Source of the DNA: Clostridiales bacterium
GTDB lineage: Bacteria > Bacillota > Clostridia > Christensenellales > Borkfalkiaceae
Length of the DNA: 64,000 nt
Direction: 5' to 3'
Assembly: GCA_015055615.1 (NCBI GenBank)
Contig: SVHT01000003.1
Location: 185,669-249,668, forward strand
This document shows positions 50,243 through 58,270 of the stretch, piece after piece. Positions within the stretch are counted from its first letter, which is position 1, and the number at the start of each line of letters is the position of its first letter. The translations under genes were made by a program, and so were the position numbers. Under the pieces are notes generated by a model. It was given only the letters and a program-made list of their open reading frames with translations. It had not been told where the DNA came from and ran no database searches.

Positions 50243-51124
50243 TTATTCGTGGAATTCTAAGGTAAAGGACTTGCTTGCGGTTGCGTTGGGGGCAATTTTA
50301 ATCATGTGCGGTTTGCTTTCCAATTCCACAATTTTATCGTCAATGGCGGGCAATGCGCTCCACGGCTCCAAACAGACGTAAGGTGCGTCCGTCTTGCAGG
50401 CGTGCCAAAACCCGATAAAGGGATATTCGTCATATTTCATGGTCACGTAACGGCTTTCCTTGTCGCAACGCACCGAAACTTCGCCCGAGGAGTTTTCCAA
50501 AATAATGGCGTCGTGGTCGAACAAATCGTGTCTAAGGGGCAACTTTACGCCGTCTACCAAATCGTAAGCAACGGCTTTGTCCGCCATAAACAAATCGCCT
50601 TCACCAAGGAGCTGTCTGCGCGCGTCCGTCTTTTTACCGAAATCAAGATAATATTCCTCAAACGCGCCCTTACCAAAGGGGATATTGATGCCGGGATGTC
50701 CGCCGAAAGCGCACAGCATTTCTCGTCCGTCCTTGTTCGTTGCGGTATACTTCGTTGTCAAGGCGTTTCCGTCCAAGACAAAGGTAACGCGGAATTCAAA
50801 GGCAAAGGGGTATTCTTTTTTCGTTTCCTCGTTGTCCGTGAACAAAAACGTCAGCGAGTTTTCCGTTTTTTCTTCCAAAGCAAATTCGTAATATCTCGCC
50901 AAGCCGTGCGCGCGGGAGGGATAAGTTTTGCCGTCGTAGGTAAACACGCCCTCGTACATTCTACCGATAAAGGGGAAGAGGTTGTACGCTCTGCCCGTCC
51001 AATAGGCGGGGTTGCCTTGCCAAATATATTCCGTGTCCGTCTTTTTAGACCAAACGGACATCAACTGCGCGCCCTTGGTGTCAACGGAAATTTTCAAGAG
51101 TTCATTTTCAATAGTATGTATCAT
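50243..51124 (-). CDS. Aldose 1-epimerase-like protein (LacX type)
   Basis: A 293-residue protein of the galactose-mutarotase fold. It has IENELLKISVDTKGAQLMSV at the start, the catalytic-type histidines in RAHGLARYYEF and FGGHPGINIPFG, and a glutamate in YVCLEPWSALP. LacX-like family members bind sugars or sugar phosphates; the exact substrate is unknown. AAGGAG precedes the ATG. It is a single gene with its own terminator. Confidence 0.87.
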   Translation of the reverse strand: MIHTIENELLKISVDTKGAQLMSVWSKKTDTEYIWQGNPAYWTGRAYNLFPFIGRMYEGVFTYDGKTYPSRAHGLARYYEFALEEKTENSLTFLFTDNEETKKEYPFAFEFRVTFVLDGNALTTKYTATNKDGREMLCAFGGHPGINIPFGKGAFEEYYLDFGKKTDARRQLLGEGDLFMADKAVAYDLVDGVKLPLRHDLFDHDAIILENSSGEVSVRCDKESRYVTMKYDEYPFIGFWHACKTDAPYVCLEPWSALPAIDDKIVELESKPHMIKIAPNATASKSFTLEFHE

Positions 51125-51315
51125 ATAAGCTCCTTATAGGCGGTACGTTTTCCACGTTTTCGCTAGAAAATATTATAGCACGAACGTGTGCGCTTGTAAA
51201 GAGATGAGCGCTATTTTTTTGTTTTGTGCCAAAAACTTTTTATGACAGAAAAACCGCCGTTGCGATTTTTTTTGACAAAGTTGTTATTTTTTTGCCAATT
51301 TCGCGCTCCGTTTAG

Positions 51316-51344
51316 ATGACTTTTTGAAAAAAATATTATATAAT
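51316..51344 (+). promoter_or_regulatory. Promoter of the Na/Pi cotransporter gene
   Basis: ATGACT (51316-51321), a 17-bp spacer and TATAAT (51339-51344). A small CATAG-CAAAA-CTATG hairpin lies between promoter and SD. Confidence 0.65.
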
Positions 51345-51395
51345 CAAAGTGTTGGTATTGCGTAAACATAGCAAAACTATGGTAGGAGTGAGATA

Positions 51396-53087
51396 ATGAA
51401 CGAACACGTAGTCAACATAATTATGATGCTTGCTGGTTGTGGCAGTTTGCTTGTCGGCTTTAAGTTTTTGAGCGATAACATGGAAAAGCTGTTCGGCAAC
51501 AGCCTGAAAAAGTTGTTCAATAAGACTTCGGATAAGAAATTGGTCGGTGTCGGTATGGGCGCAGTATCCACGGCGCTGGTGCAAAGCTCGGGCGTTACGA
51601 CGGTTATGGTCGTCGGTTTTGTAAACGCAGGAATTATGTCTTTGTATCAAGCGGCGACAATGATTATGGGCGCGAATATCGGTACGACGATTACGGCGCA
51701 GATTGCGGCGTGGGGCACTTCGTTTGATATTGCTCCTATCTTTATTGCGTTACTCTTTATCGGTATTATGATGGAGATGGTGGCCAAAAAAGACAAAATA
51801 AAATCTATTGGGCTTGCAATCGCTGGCTTGGGGCTCGTATTCTTCGGGCTTGAAATTATGTCCGATGCAATGAGCGTCTATAGCGGAATGCCAGCAGTAA
51901 CGAAACTCCTTGAGGAAATGAGCAATCCTTTTGTGTTGCTTTTGTTTGGTGTTGTGTTTACAGCGTTATTACAATCGTCCAGCGCGGTAACGTCAATTAT
52001 CATTGCCATGATTGGTGAAGGCTTGATGATTGGCGGCGGTGGTAATGCTATATTGTTTGTTATTTTGGGTTCGAATATTGGCTCGTGTGTGACGGCGCTT
52101 ATCTCGTCTATCGGTACGTCTGTCAACGCAAGACGGGCGAGTATGATGCACTTGCTTTTCAATATCACTGGCTCCGTATTATTTGCGATACTGTTGCTCG
52201 TTTGGCAAGATAGCGTGGTCGGCTCGAATTTCTATGACGTTACCTTTGCGAAGTGGTTCAAGTGTAGAGTGAGCGACAAAGAAAACGCACAAATTCAAAT
52301 TGCAATGTTCCATACCTTCTTCAACGTGCTTTGTACGTTATGCTTCTTGCCGTTTACCAAGGTGTTGGTCAAGGTTTCGCAAATTCTTATTCGCGATAAA
52401 AAGCAGACGGAAAAAGAGCCTTGGGAGCTTGTGTATATGGACAAGCGTTTCTTGACGACGCCCTCGGTTGCGCTCGGGCAGTTGAAAAAGGAAACCTTCC
52501 GTATGGCGGATATGTCTATGGAAAGCTTGCAGACGGCGTTTGGCGGTTTTATCGACAGAGATTTGAGCGTAATTGAAAAAGTATACGAAACCAACGAAAA
52601 TATTGCAAAACTCGGCGAACAAATCAGCGACTATCTCGTGCGGACTTCGGCAAGCGGTCTTTCGTTTGCGGACGAAAAGCAGGTCAGCGCATTACATAGC
52701 AATATCGGGGATATCGCGCGTATTTCCGAGCTTGCAGACAACCTTACGAAGTATACCAAGCGCGAGGTAAAGGACAACCTTGTCTTCTCGGAGGGTATCA
52801 ACGAAAAGCTTGGCGAAATGCACCAAAAGCTCCACGAACAGTACGGCTTGGTAAAGCGTATCGTTTTGGATAACGAAAAGGGTTTGGTGGAAACGTCGGA
52901 CGCGTTGGAAGAAGAAATCGACGCGATGCGCCGCGGATTGGTTGCAGAGCATATCGAAAGACTGAGCAAAGGCAAATGCCGTCCCGAAAACAACACGATT
53001 TTCATTAACCTCGTGTGCAATTTGGAACGTATCGGCGACCATTTGAACTTTATCGTACACAGCATGGATACGGAAACGAAAAACTAA
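51396..53087 (+). CDS. Na/Pi-cotransporter II family protein with PhoU-like tail
   Basis: A 563-residue protein. The membrane part has two inverted repeats, each with the family Q-S-S motif (VQSSGVTTVMVVGFVNAG and LQSSSAVTSIIIAMIGEG) and GANIGTTIT / GSNIGSCVTA. These match NptA/YjbB transporters that move phosphate with sodium. From about 350 the protein is helical and PhoU-like (IFINLVCNLERIGDHLNFIV). GTAGGAG before the ATG sets the start. It could import or export phosphate; the direction is not deducible. Confidence 0.9.
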   Translation: MNEHVVNIIMMLAGCGSLLVGFKFLSDNMEKLFGNSLKKLFNKTSDKKLVGVGMGAVSTALVQSSGVTTVMVVGFVNAGIMSLYQAATMIMGANIGTTITAQIAAWGTSFDIAPIFIALLFIGIMMEMVAKKDKIKSIGLAIAGLGLVFFGLEIMSDAMSVYSGMPAVTKLLEEMSNPFVLLLFGVVFTALLQSSSAVTSIIIAMIGEGLMIGGGGNAILFVILGSNIGSCVTALISSIGTSVNARRASMMHLLFNITGSVLFAILLLVWQDSVVGSNFYDVTFAKWFKCRVSDKENAQIQIAMFHTFFNVLCTLCFLPFTKVLVKVSQILIRDKKQTEKEPWELVYMDKRFLTTPSVALGQLKKETFRMADMSMESLQTAFGGFIDRDLSVIEKVYETNENIAKLGEQISDYLVRTSASGLSFADEKQVSALHSNIGDIARISELADNLTKYTKREVKDNLVFSEGINEKLGEMHQKLHEQYGLVKRIVLDNEKGLVETSDALEEEIDAMRRGLVAEHIERLSKGKCRPENNTIFINLVCNLERIGDHLNFIVHSMDTETKN

Positions 53088-53110
53088 AAACTAAAAACAA
53101 CGAAATTATG

Positions 53111-53152
53111 GAAACACCCCGAAACGTCAGTATGCGTTTTGGGGTGTTTTTT
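53111..53152 (+). terminator. Terminator of the Na/Pi cotransporter gene
   Basis: AACACCCC (53113-53120) pairs with GGGGTGTT (53141-53148) and AAACG with CGTTT inside, followed by T residues. Confidence 0.9.
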
Positions 53153-53160
53153 GCATTGCA

Positions 53161-53193
53161 AAAAAAAGAACCCCCTTTCCGAAGAAAGGGGGG
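53161..53193 (-). terminator. Terminator of the tRNA pair
   Basis: On the minus strand CCCCCTTTC and GAAAGGGGG (53192-53171) form a stem with a 4-nt loop, then a run of T opposite 53167-53161. Confidence 0.87.
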
Positions 53194-53199
53194 AATAAA

Positions 53200-53276
53200 T
53201 GGCGACCCAGAACGGGCTCGAACCGTCGACCTCCAGCGTGACAGGCTGGCGCTCTAACCAACTGAGCTACTGGGCC
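53200..53276 (-). tRNA. tRNA-Asp (anticodon GUC)
   Basis: A 77-nt tRNA with encoded CCA. Acceptor GGCCCAG/CTGGGTC with one G-T pair, D-arm AGCTCAGTTGGTTAGAGC, loop CTGTCAC reading GTC, T-arm GACGGTTCGAGCCCGTT, discriminator G. It is co-transcribed as the second gene of a tRNA pair. Confidence 0.95.
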
Positions 53277-53296
53277 ATCATATTATAAAACGTATT

Positions 53297-53372
53297 TGGT
53301 GGGCCTTCACGGATTCGAACCGCGGACCAACCGGTTATGAGCCGGCAGCTCTAACCACTGAGCTAAAGGCCC
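53297..53372 (-). tRNA. tRNA with CAU anticodon, Ile2 or elongator Met
   Basis: A 76-nt tRNA with encoded CCA. Acceptor GGGCCTT/AAGGCCC, loop CTCATAA reading CAT, T-arm GCGGTTCGAATCCGT, discriminator A. The 5' part (CCTTTAGCTCAGTGGTTAGA) and CTCATAA loop resemble tRNA-Ile2, the substrate of TilS at 36440. Elongator methionine tRNA cannot be excluded without a model. It is not an initiator, because the first acceptor pair is G-C. Confidence 0.9.
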
Positions 53373-53411
53373 GTTTTGTTTCGACGTCAAGTCAAGACAC
53401 AACGCTTGATA

Positions 53412-53440
53412 ATAATAAACGATTTATATAGAAATGTCAA
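53412..53440 (-). promoter_or_regulatory. Promoter of the tRNA pair
   Basis: On the minus strand TTGACA (53440-53435), a 17-bp spacer and TATTAT (53417-53412). Confidence 0.85.
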
Positions 53441-53470
53441 GTATTTTTTTAAAGAAAAGCAAAAAAAGTT

Positions 53471-53535
53471 TTCGACAATACCAATTTTTTTTCGTGAAAA
53501 AAGGACAAAAATTTTCTATCTTTCTCTTTTACAAT
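53471..53535 (+). promoter_or_regulatory. spoIIA control region with Spo0A box
   Basis: TTCGACA (53471-53477) is a perfect Spo0A (0A) box, reverse of TGTCGAA. A possible -10 TACAAT (53530-53535) lacks a -35 box, as expected for an activator-dependent promoter. In Bacillus spoIIA needs Spo0A~P and sigma-H; I could not place a convincing sigma-H promoter. Confidence 0.5.
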
Positions 53536-53563
53536 ATTCTTACGCCTTTCAAGGAGAGAAAAT

Positions 53564-53875
53564 ATGCAAGTACGCGCACGGTTAGACGATAAAATTTTAT
53601 ATATGGAACTCAGCGGCGAAATCGACCAACACAACGCCGCGCGGACAAGACAAGCGGTGGACCAATACGCCGACCATTACTGCGCAAACGCCGAAAAGGC
53701 GGTGTTTGATTTGCAAAACGTGTCGTTTATGGATTCGACGGGAATTGGTTTTTTAATCGGCAGATATAAAAAATTTACCCGCTATGGCATACCCGTATAC
53801 ATAGCGAATCCCTCTACGGCAACCAACCGAATCTTGCAAATGAGCGGTATTTATACCCTAATTCCAAAACTGTAA
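53564..53875 (+). CDS. spoIIAA: Anti-sigma F factor antagonist SpoIIAA
   Basis: A 103-residue STAS-domain protein. The phosphorylatable serine is in NVSFMDSTGIGFLIGRY (Ser about 58), the signature of SpoIIAA. When dephosphorylated it binds SpoIIAB and frees sigma F in the forespore. AAGGAGAG precedes the ATG. It is the first gene of spoIIAA-spoIIAB-sigF, the three-gene switch that commits one compartment to sporulation. Confidence 0.95.
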   Translation: MQVRARLDDKILYMELSGEIDQHNAARTRQAVDQYADHYCANAEKAVFDLQNVSFMDSTGIGFLIGRYKKFTRYGIPVYIANPSTATNRILQMSGIYTLIPKL

Positions 53876-53887
53876 GGAGAACGAAAT

Positions 53888-54421
53888 ATGTGTAATTATA
53901 TGAAATTAGAGATTGCGGCGCGTAGCGAAAACGAGCGCTTTGCCCGTAGCGCGGTGGCGGCGTTTGCCCTTTGCTTAAATCCGTCCTTGTCCGAGCTTTC
54001 GGATATCAAAACGGTGGTTTCGGAAGGGGTAACCAACGCCATTGTACACGCCTACGGCAAGTCGGGCAAAGGGGCGATACGCATCGAGTGCACGGCGGAA
54101 AACAACGGCGTCGGCGCGGACGGGCAAGAGTGCACGGGTGGTATTTTACATATTGCAATCACCGATTACGGCTGTGGGATTGAGGACGTAGAACAAGCCC
54201 TGACGCCCTTTTATACGACGCTGGAAAACGAGGAGCGTTCGGGTATGGGGTTTACGGTTATGCAGACCTTTTGCGACGGTTTTGCCGTGGAAAGCACGCG
54301 CGGGCAGGGGACGAGCGTTCGATTGACAAAGCGGATAGGCTTGCCTTTGACGGAAGATACGCAACCGCCTTGCGAGGGAGAATTGGTCGGGTTGGAAAAG
54401 GACGGAGTTCATGCTGGATGA
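53888..54421 (+). CDS. spoIIAB: Anti-sigma F factor / kinase SpoIIAB
   Basis: A 177-residue GHKL kinase, slightly longer than the usual 140-150 because of a C-terminal tail. The N-box is SEGVTNAIVHAYG, the G1 box DYGCGIEDVEQA, and the G2 region ERSGMGFTVMQTF. It holds sigma F inactive with ATP and phosphorylates SpoIIAA. The sigF start codon lies within its last 11 bases, so the two are made in linked amounts. The insertion NGVGADGQECTGG in the middle is not in B. subtilis SpoIIAB. Confidence 0.94.
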   Translation: MCNYMKLEIAARSENERFARSAVAAFALCLNPSLSELSDIKTVVSEGVTNAIVHAYGKSGKGAIRIECTAENNGVGADGQECTGGILHIAITDYGCGIEDVEQALTPFYTTLENEERSGMGFTVMQTFCDGFAVESTRGQGTSVRLTKRIGLPLTEDTQPPCEGELVGLEKDGVHAG

Positions 54422-55136
54422 AAAGAGCACAATCGAATATCTTCGCCTTGCCAAAGCGGGGGACCAATCGGCGAAAGAACATCTGATAGAGCATAACGTT
54501 TCCCTGATTAAATGTATCGTCAAACGGTATTTGGGCAAGGGTGTGGAATACGACGATTTATTTCAAATTGCCTGCATGGGGTTTTTAAAGGCGATAGCGG
54601 GCTTTGACGAGAGCTTTGGAGTGAAATTTTCCACCTATGCCGTGCCTATGATTGCGGGGGAAATCAAACGTTTTATGCGTGACGACGGCGTGGTAAAGGT
54701 TTCGCGTACCATGAAACAAACGGCAAAGGAAATCAACGCCTTTATCGAGGCGTACACGCTGGAAAAAGGAAGACAGCCGTCGGTGTCGGAAATAGCCGAA
54801 AAATTCGGTATGGACGAGGCGGAAACGGTGTTTACAATGGGCTCGTCCAAAATGCCCTTATCGTTGCATAGCGGTTCCGATTATAAGGACGGAAAGGAGC
54901 GGGAATTGATAGAAACCCTGCCCGCCGCCGACAATCAAGAGGATATGCTCGATAAAATGCTCCTCAAAGGCGCTATTCAAAATTTGCCCGAGCGGGATAG
55001 AAAAATTATCATATTGCGCTATTTTCGGGATATGACGCAGAGCGAAGTTGCCGAGCGTATCGGCGTGAGCCAAGTACAGGTATCCCGCATTGAAAACCGC
55101 ATTATCAAAGAATTTCGCGTCAAGCTGAGTGGATAA
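54411..55136 (+). CDS. sigF: RNA polymerase sigma-F factor
   Basis: A 241-residue sigma factor (SpoIIAC). Region 2 includes NVSLIKCIVKRYLGKGVEYD, DLFQIACMGFLKAIAGFDES and KFSTYAVPMIAGEIKRFMRD. Region 3 is VSEIAEKFGMDEAE, and region 4 is RDMTQSEVAERIGVSQVQVS. These are the features of sigma F/G-type sporulation factors, and its place behind spoIIAA and spoIIAB identifies it as sigma F. It directs early forespore transcription. The start ATG at 54411 has GGAG before it and overlaps spoIIAB. Confidence 0.95.
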   Translation: MLDEKSTIEYLRLAKAGDQSAKEHLIEHNVSLIKCIVKRYLGKGVEYDDLFQIACMGFLKAIAGFDESFGVKFSTYAVPMIAGEIKRFMRDDGVVKVSRTMKQTAKEINAFIEAYTLEKGRQPSVSEIAEKFGMDEAETVFTMGSSKMPLSLHSGSDYKDGKERELIETLPAADNQEDMLDKMLLKGAIQNLPERDRKIIILRYFRDMTQSEVAERIGVSQVQVSRIENRIIKEFRVKLSG

Positions 55137-55187
55137 AAACGCGTATTGTGAAAAATTTGTAGGTTTTTCGCAAAGGCGCGTTTTTTG

Positions 55188-55220
55188 TTTGCAAACGTGA
55201 AAAAATCTGCTATAATATAA
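55188..55220 (+). promoter_or_regulatory. Promoter of the CPBP protease gene, leaderless spacing
   Basis: TTTGCA (55188-55193), a 16-bp spacer and TATAAT (55210-55215), overlapped by a second TATAAT (55215-55220). The ATG is at 55224 and there is no SD. Confidence 0.68.
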
Positions 55221-55223
55221 TAT

Positions 55224-56219
55224 ATGAATAATCAAGATAAAAGAAAAAAAACCAAAAATACCAATCAGCCGTTGCCGATGACAGTTCCCACGCAAGCAAA
55301 AGCGTCGGGACTTGCCTATTCGGTAATGATAATGCTCTTCTACGCGCTTATGTTTTTGGTTATTATCGTACTTGGCGTGGCGGGGATATCTCTTGATTTT
55401 AAAGGCAAAGAACCCGATTGGTATCTCTATTTGAATTATCTGCTTCCCCAAATTTCCATATTTTTGGCGATAGCGATATATTTTGCTTGGCTGAAACGCC
55501 CCGTAAAACAAGCGATAAAAGAGCAAAAATGTCACCCGAAATACTTTTTGCTGGCAATACTTTTGCAGATTGGTTTGCTCTCGCTCGGAATGCTTAACGA
55601 CGCGTTTTTACGCTTTTTAGAGCGGTTTGGGTATCAAGGCACGATACCGCAGTTGCCCAACCTCAACGGCTTTGGCTTGGTTGCAACTATTTTTTGTATC
55701 GCAGTTTTGCCGGCGGTTTTTGAGGAGATATTTTTCCGCGGTGTGTTGCTCAAAGGTTTGCGCAGTTTCGGTACGGTAGGGGGGATATTCCTCTGTGGCG
55801 CGCTGTTTGCGCTCTATCATCAGAACCCCGCGCAGACCATTTATCAGTTTGTTTGCGGAATTGCGTTTGCGTTTTTAGCGGTTCGTTCGGGGAGCGTTTT
55901 GCCAACGATAGTTTCACATTTTCTCAATAATACAATCGTGATTGTGTTGACGAGATTTGGGATACAGGATATCCCTTCGGTGGCGTACGTGCCCTACGTT
56001 ATCATCACTTCGCTTTGTTTGATTGGGTCGCTTGCGTATCTGTTTTTCTTTGATTTGCCTCTTGCCGAGGCTAAGGCGGACGAGGATAAGGACGATAGGA
56101 AACGGGCGCACGTTATCCGTCGTCAAAAAGAGGAAACCAAAGCCGAACGCGTGCGCTTTTTTGTGTGCGCGCTTGCCGGTATCGTGGTGTTTGCGGTTAA
56201 TTGGCTCACGGCGCTGTAA
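55224..56219 (+). CDS. CPBP-family intramembrane metalloprotease
   Basis: A 331-residue membrane protein with about eight helices. The CPBP (Abi) motifs are visible: EEIFFRG with E167-E168, then FALYHQNPAQTIYQF with His near 204, and SHFLNNTIVIVL. Members cleave prenylated or membrane proteins (Rce1) or protect against bacteriocins. The basic N-terminus (NNQDKRKKTKNTNQ) is cytoplasmic. It has no SD and follows its -10 box by 3-8 bases, so its mRNA should be leaderless. Confidence 0.87.
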   Translation: MNNQDKRKKTKNTNQPLPMTVPTQAKASGLAYSVMIMLFYALMFLVIIVLGVAGISLDFKGKEPDWYLYLNYLLPQISIFLAIAIYFAWLKRPVKQAIKEQKCHPKYFLLAILLQIGLLSLGMLNDAFLRFLERFGYQGTIPQLPNLNGFGLVATIFCIAVLPAVFEEIFFRGVLLKGLRSFGTVGGIFLCGALFALYHQNPAQTIYQFVCGIAFAFLAVRSGSVLPTIVSHFLNNTIVIVLTRFGIQDIPSVAYVPYVIITSLCLIGSLAYLFFFDLPLAEAKADEDKDDRKRAHVIRRQKEETKAERVRFFVCALAGIVVFAVNWLTAL

Positions 56220-56239
56220 GGTCGGTTACGAGGTAAGAA

Positions 56240-56677
56240 ATGCAGAAAATTTATTTTACGGTCGTAGGCAAAATCAAAGAGAGCTTTTACCGTGAGGCGG
56301 TGGCGGAGTACGTCAAACGCCTTTCCCGTTTTGCAAAAGTTGAGGTAAAGGAACTCCCCGAAGGGACAAATCCCGAGGCGGAGGCGGACGAAATTTTGCG
56401 CGCTTGCAAAGGATACGTGATTGCGCTTGCCGTGGAGGGGGAAAAGCTTTCCAGCGAAAAGCTTGCGGAGAAATTGCAAAAAATTACCGATCAAGGCAAG
56501 GATATCACCTTTGTTATCGGTTCGTCTTGCGGGCTGTCCGAGCGGGTAAAGCGGGTGGCTGATTGCCGTCTTTCCTTTTCGGATATGACCTTTCCGCACC
56601 AGCTTATGCGCGTGATTTTGGCGGAACAGGTCTATCGCGCGTTTATGATAAACGCGGGCTCGACGTACCACAAATAA
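56240..56677 (+). CDS. rlmH: 23S rRNA pseudouridine-1915 N3-methyltransferase
   Basis: A 145-residue SPOUT methyltransferase, slightly shorter than E. coli RlmH (155). It has MQKIYFTVVGKIKESFYREA at the start, the knot-loop FVIGSSCGLSERV (usual form IGGxxG, here Ser for the second Gly), LSFSDMTFPHQLMRVILAEQ and the invariant end YHK. It methylates a pseudouridine in helix 69 of 23S rRNA. It lies 20 bp after the protease gene. Confidence 0.93.
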   Translation: MQKIYFTVVGKIKESFYREAVAEYVKRLSRFAKVEVKELPEGTNPEAEADEILRACKGYVIALAVEGEKLSSEKLAEKLQKITDQGKDITFVIGSSCGLSERVKRVADCRLSFSDMTFPHQLMRVILAEQVYRAFMINAGSTYHK

Positions 56678-56689
56678 CGGCGGTTTGCG

Positions 56690-56695
56690 TATAAT
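56690..56695 (+). promoter_or_regulatory. -10 box of the M14 peptidase gene, leaderless spacing
   Basis: TATAAT (56690-56695) ends six bases before the ATG at 56702. No SD is present and the -35 region is weak. Confidence 0.5.
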
Positions 56696-56701
56696 GGTTG
56701 C

Positions 56702-57538
56702 ATGGATATTTACGAATTTACGCAACGTTTTTACGAAAGCACGGAGTCGGAAAAGGCGATTATAGGCAAAACGCTGTTCGGCAGGGATATATATGCGATA
56801 AAACTCGGTGACGGCTCGCCCGTGGGCATTGCGCAATACGCCATGCACGGCAGAGAGTATATCACGGCGAAATTGGCGGCGGCGCAATACGCATACGGGG
56901 GCGTCGCGGGGAGTGTGTGGCTGTTGCCTCTTATCAATCCCGACGGAGCCTTGCTAAGCCAAGTGGGGATATCCTCCGCGCCATACGATTGGCGGGAAAA
57001 ATTGCTTGCGCTAAACGAAAACGGCGAAGATTTTTCGCTGTGGAAGGCAAACGGACGAGGGGTGGACCTCAACGTTAATTTCCCCGCAAGGTGGGGGACG
57101 GGCGCGAAAAATGTTCGTGTTGCGGGCGCGGAAAATTATATCGGGGAACAACCTTTTTCCGAAACGGAAACGCTGGTTTTAAAACGTTTTACCGAAAAAA
57201 TCCGTCCGCAATATACGCTTAGCTATCACACGAAAGGGGAAGAAATTTATTGGCGGTTTTATCAGCCGAGAGAACGTCTTGTACGGGATTTTACGCTGGC
57301 AACGGCGTTATCGCGCGCGACGGGGTATCCGCTGGCAGAGGCGAAAAATAGCGCGGGCGGCTATAAAGATTGGTGTATACAGCAGTTCCAAATTCCGTCC
57401 TTTACAATCGAAGTCGGTTTGGAACGGCTCGTTCATCCGTTGGGTGAGGACGCTTTGCAAGATATTATCAACAAAAATCGAAATTCGTTGGCGGTCGTGT
57501 CCGCCGAGTATCAAAAATTATACGGAAAAAAAGTATGA
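56702..57538 (+). CDS. M14-family zinc carboxypeptidase
   Basis: A 278-residue enzyme. The zinc ligands are H49 and E52 in MHGREY and a later histidine in LSYHTKGEEIY. The substrate-binding NGRGVDLNVNFP and the catalytic glutamate in SFTIEVG complete the M14 site. There is no signal peptide, so it is probably cytosolic. M14 members of this size in Bacillota often cleave gamma-D-glutamyl-diaminopimelate peptides from cell-wall turnover; this specificity is not proven here. It overlaps tadA by ATGA. Confidence 0.87.
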   Translation: MDIYEFTQRFYESTESEKAIIGKTLFGRDIYAIKLGDGSPVGIAQYAMHGREYITAKLAAAQYAYGGVAGSVWLLPLINPDGALLSQVGISSAPYDWREKLLALNENGEDFSLWKANGRGVDLNVNFPARWGTGAKNVRVAGAENYIGEQPFSETETLVLKRFTEKIRPQYTLSYHTKGEEIYWRFYQPRERLVRDFTLATALSRATGYPLAEAKNSAGGYKDWCIQQFQIPSFTIEVGLERLVHPLGEDALQDIINKNRNSLAVVSAEYQKLYGKKV

Positions 57539-58056
57539 GACGTTTGACGAGAGAAGAAAAATTTATGCGCGTGGCAATCAAGGTGGCGAAGCGTGGGCTT
57601 GCGGAAGGCGAAGTTCCTATCGGCGCGGTCGTGGTGTACGAAGACAAGGTTGTTGCGCGCGGGTATAATCGCAGGGCGAAGTTACAGCTTGCGTCCGCGC
57701 ATGCGGAAATGATGGCAATCGATAAGGCGTGTAAAAAATTCGGTTCTTGGCGGTTGCCCGAGGGGTGCGAGCTGTACGTCACGTTAGAGCCTTGCCCGAT
57801 GTGCATGGGCGCGAGCTTGAACGCGCGCGTGGATAAAATTTATTTTGGCGCGTACGAACAAAAGGGACGTTCTCTGACGGACGCGCTGGCGGAGGCAAAC
57901 CTTCTAAACCATAAGACGGAAGTGGTCGGGGGCGTGTTACAGGACGAATGCTCCGCGCTTTTAAGCGGTTTTTTTATTGCAATGCGCCAAAAGCAAAAAG
58001 AGGAAAAGGAACGCCAAAAAGCGCCCGAAGAAAATTTTGCAAAAAAAGATATCTAA
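57535..58056 (+). CDS. tadA: tRNA-specific adenosine deaminase
   Basis: A 173-residue deaminase that changes A34 to inosine in tRNA-Arg (ACG). Zinc and catalytic residues: H56 and E58 in ASAHAEMMAI, C87 and C90 in LEPCPMCMGA. GEVPIGAVVV and the C-terminal ECSALLSGFF are typical of TadA. The last 20 residues are a charged tail. Its start overlaps the M14 peptidase stop. Confidence 0.94.
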   Translation: MRRLTREEKFMRVAIKVAKRGLAEGEVPIGAVVVYEDKVVARGYNRRAKLQLASAHAEMMAIDKACKKFGSWRLPEGCELYVTLEPCPMCMGASLNARVDKIYFGAYEQKGRSLTDALAEANLLNHKTEVVGGVLQDECSALLSGFFIAMRQKQKEEKERQKAPEENFAKKDI

Positions 58057-58073
58057 AAACGGGGTTTATTTGG

Positions 58074-58102
58074 TTGACTAAACCCTAAAAAAAGGGTATT
58101 AT
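58074..58102 (+). promoter_or_regulatory. prs promoter with inverted repeat in the spacer
   Basis: TTGACT (58074-58079), a 17-bp spacer and TATTAT (58097-58102). ACCCT (58082-58086) and AGGGT (58093-58097) form an inverted repeat inside the spacer, a possible operator. The 168-bp leader from 58103 to 58270 shows no riboswitch that I recognise. Confidence 0.8.
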
Positions 58103-58270
58103 AATTATTGTATTGTGGATAACTTGAAATCGGGAATTAAAAAACGAGAACAAGCAACCGCAGGGGGAAGAGGAGCGGCGAATCGCCGAACTATAATCAA
58201 AAGAAAAAGTTCGCAAAGCTTTCGTAGAAAAGCGTAGGCTACGCGGATAAAAAAATAAGGATGGTTACAC

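Noticed and set aside
53502-53535. Sigma-H promoter for spoIIA
   Set aside because: AGGACAAA resembles the -35 element, but no GAAT-type -10 occurs at the right distance, so it is not annotated.
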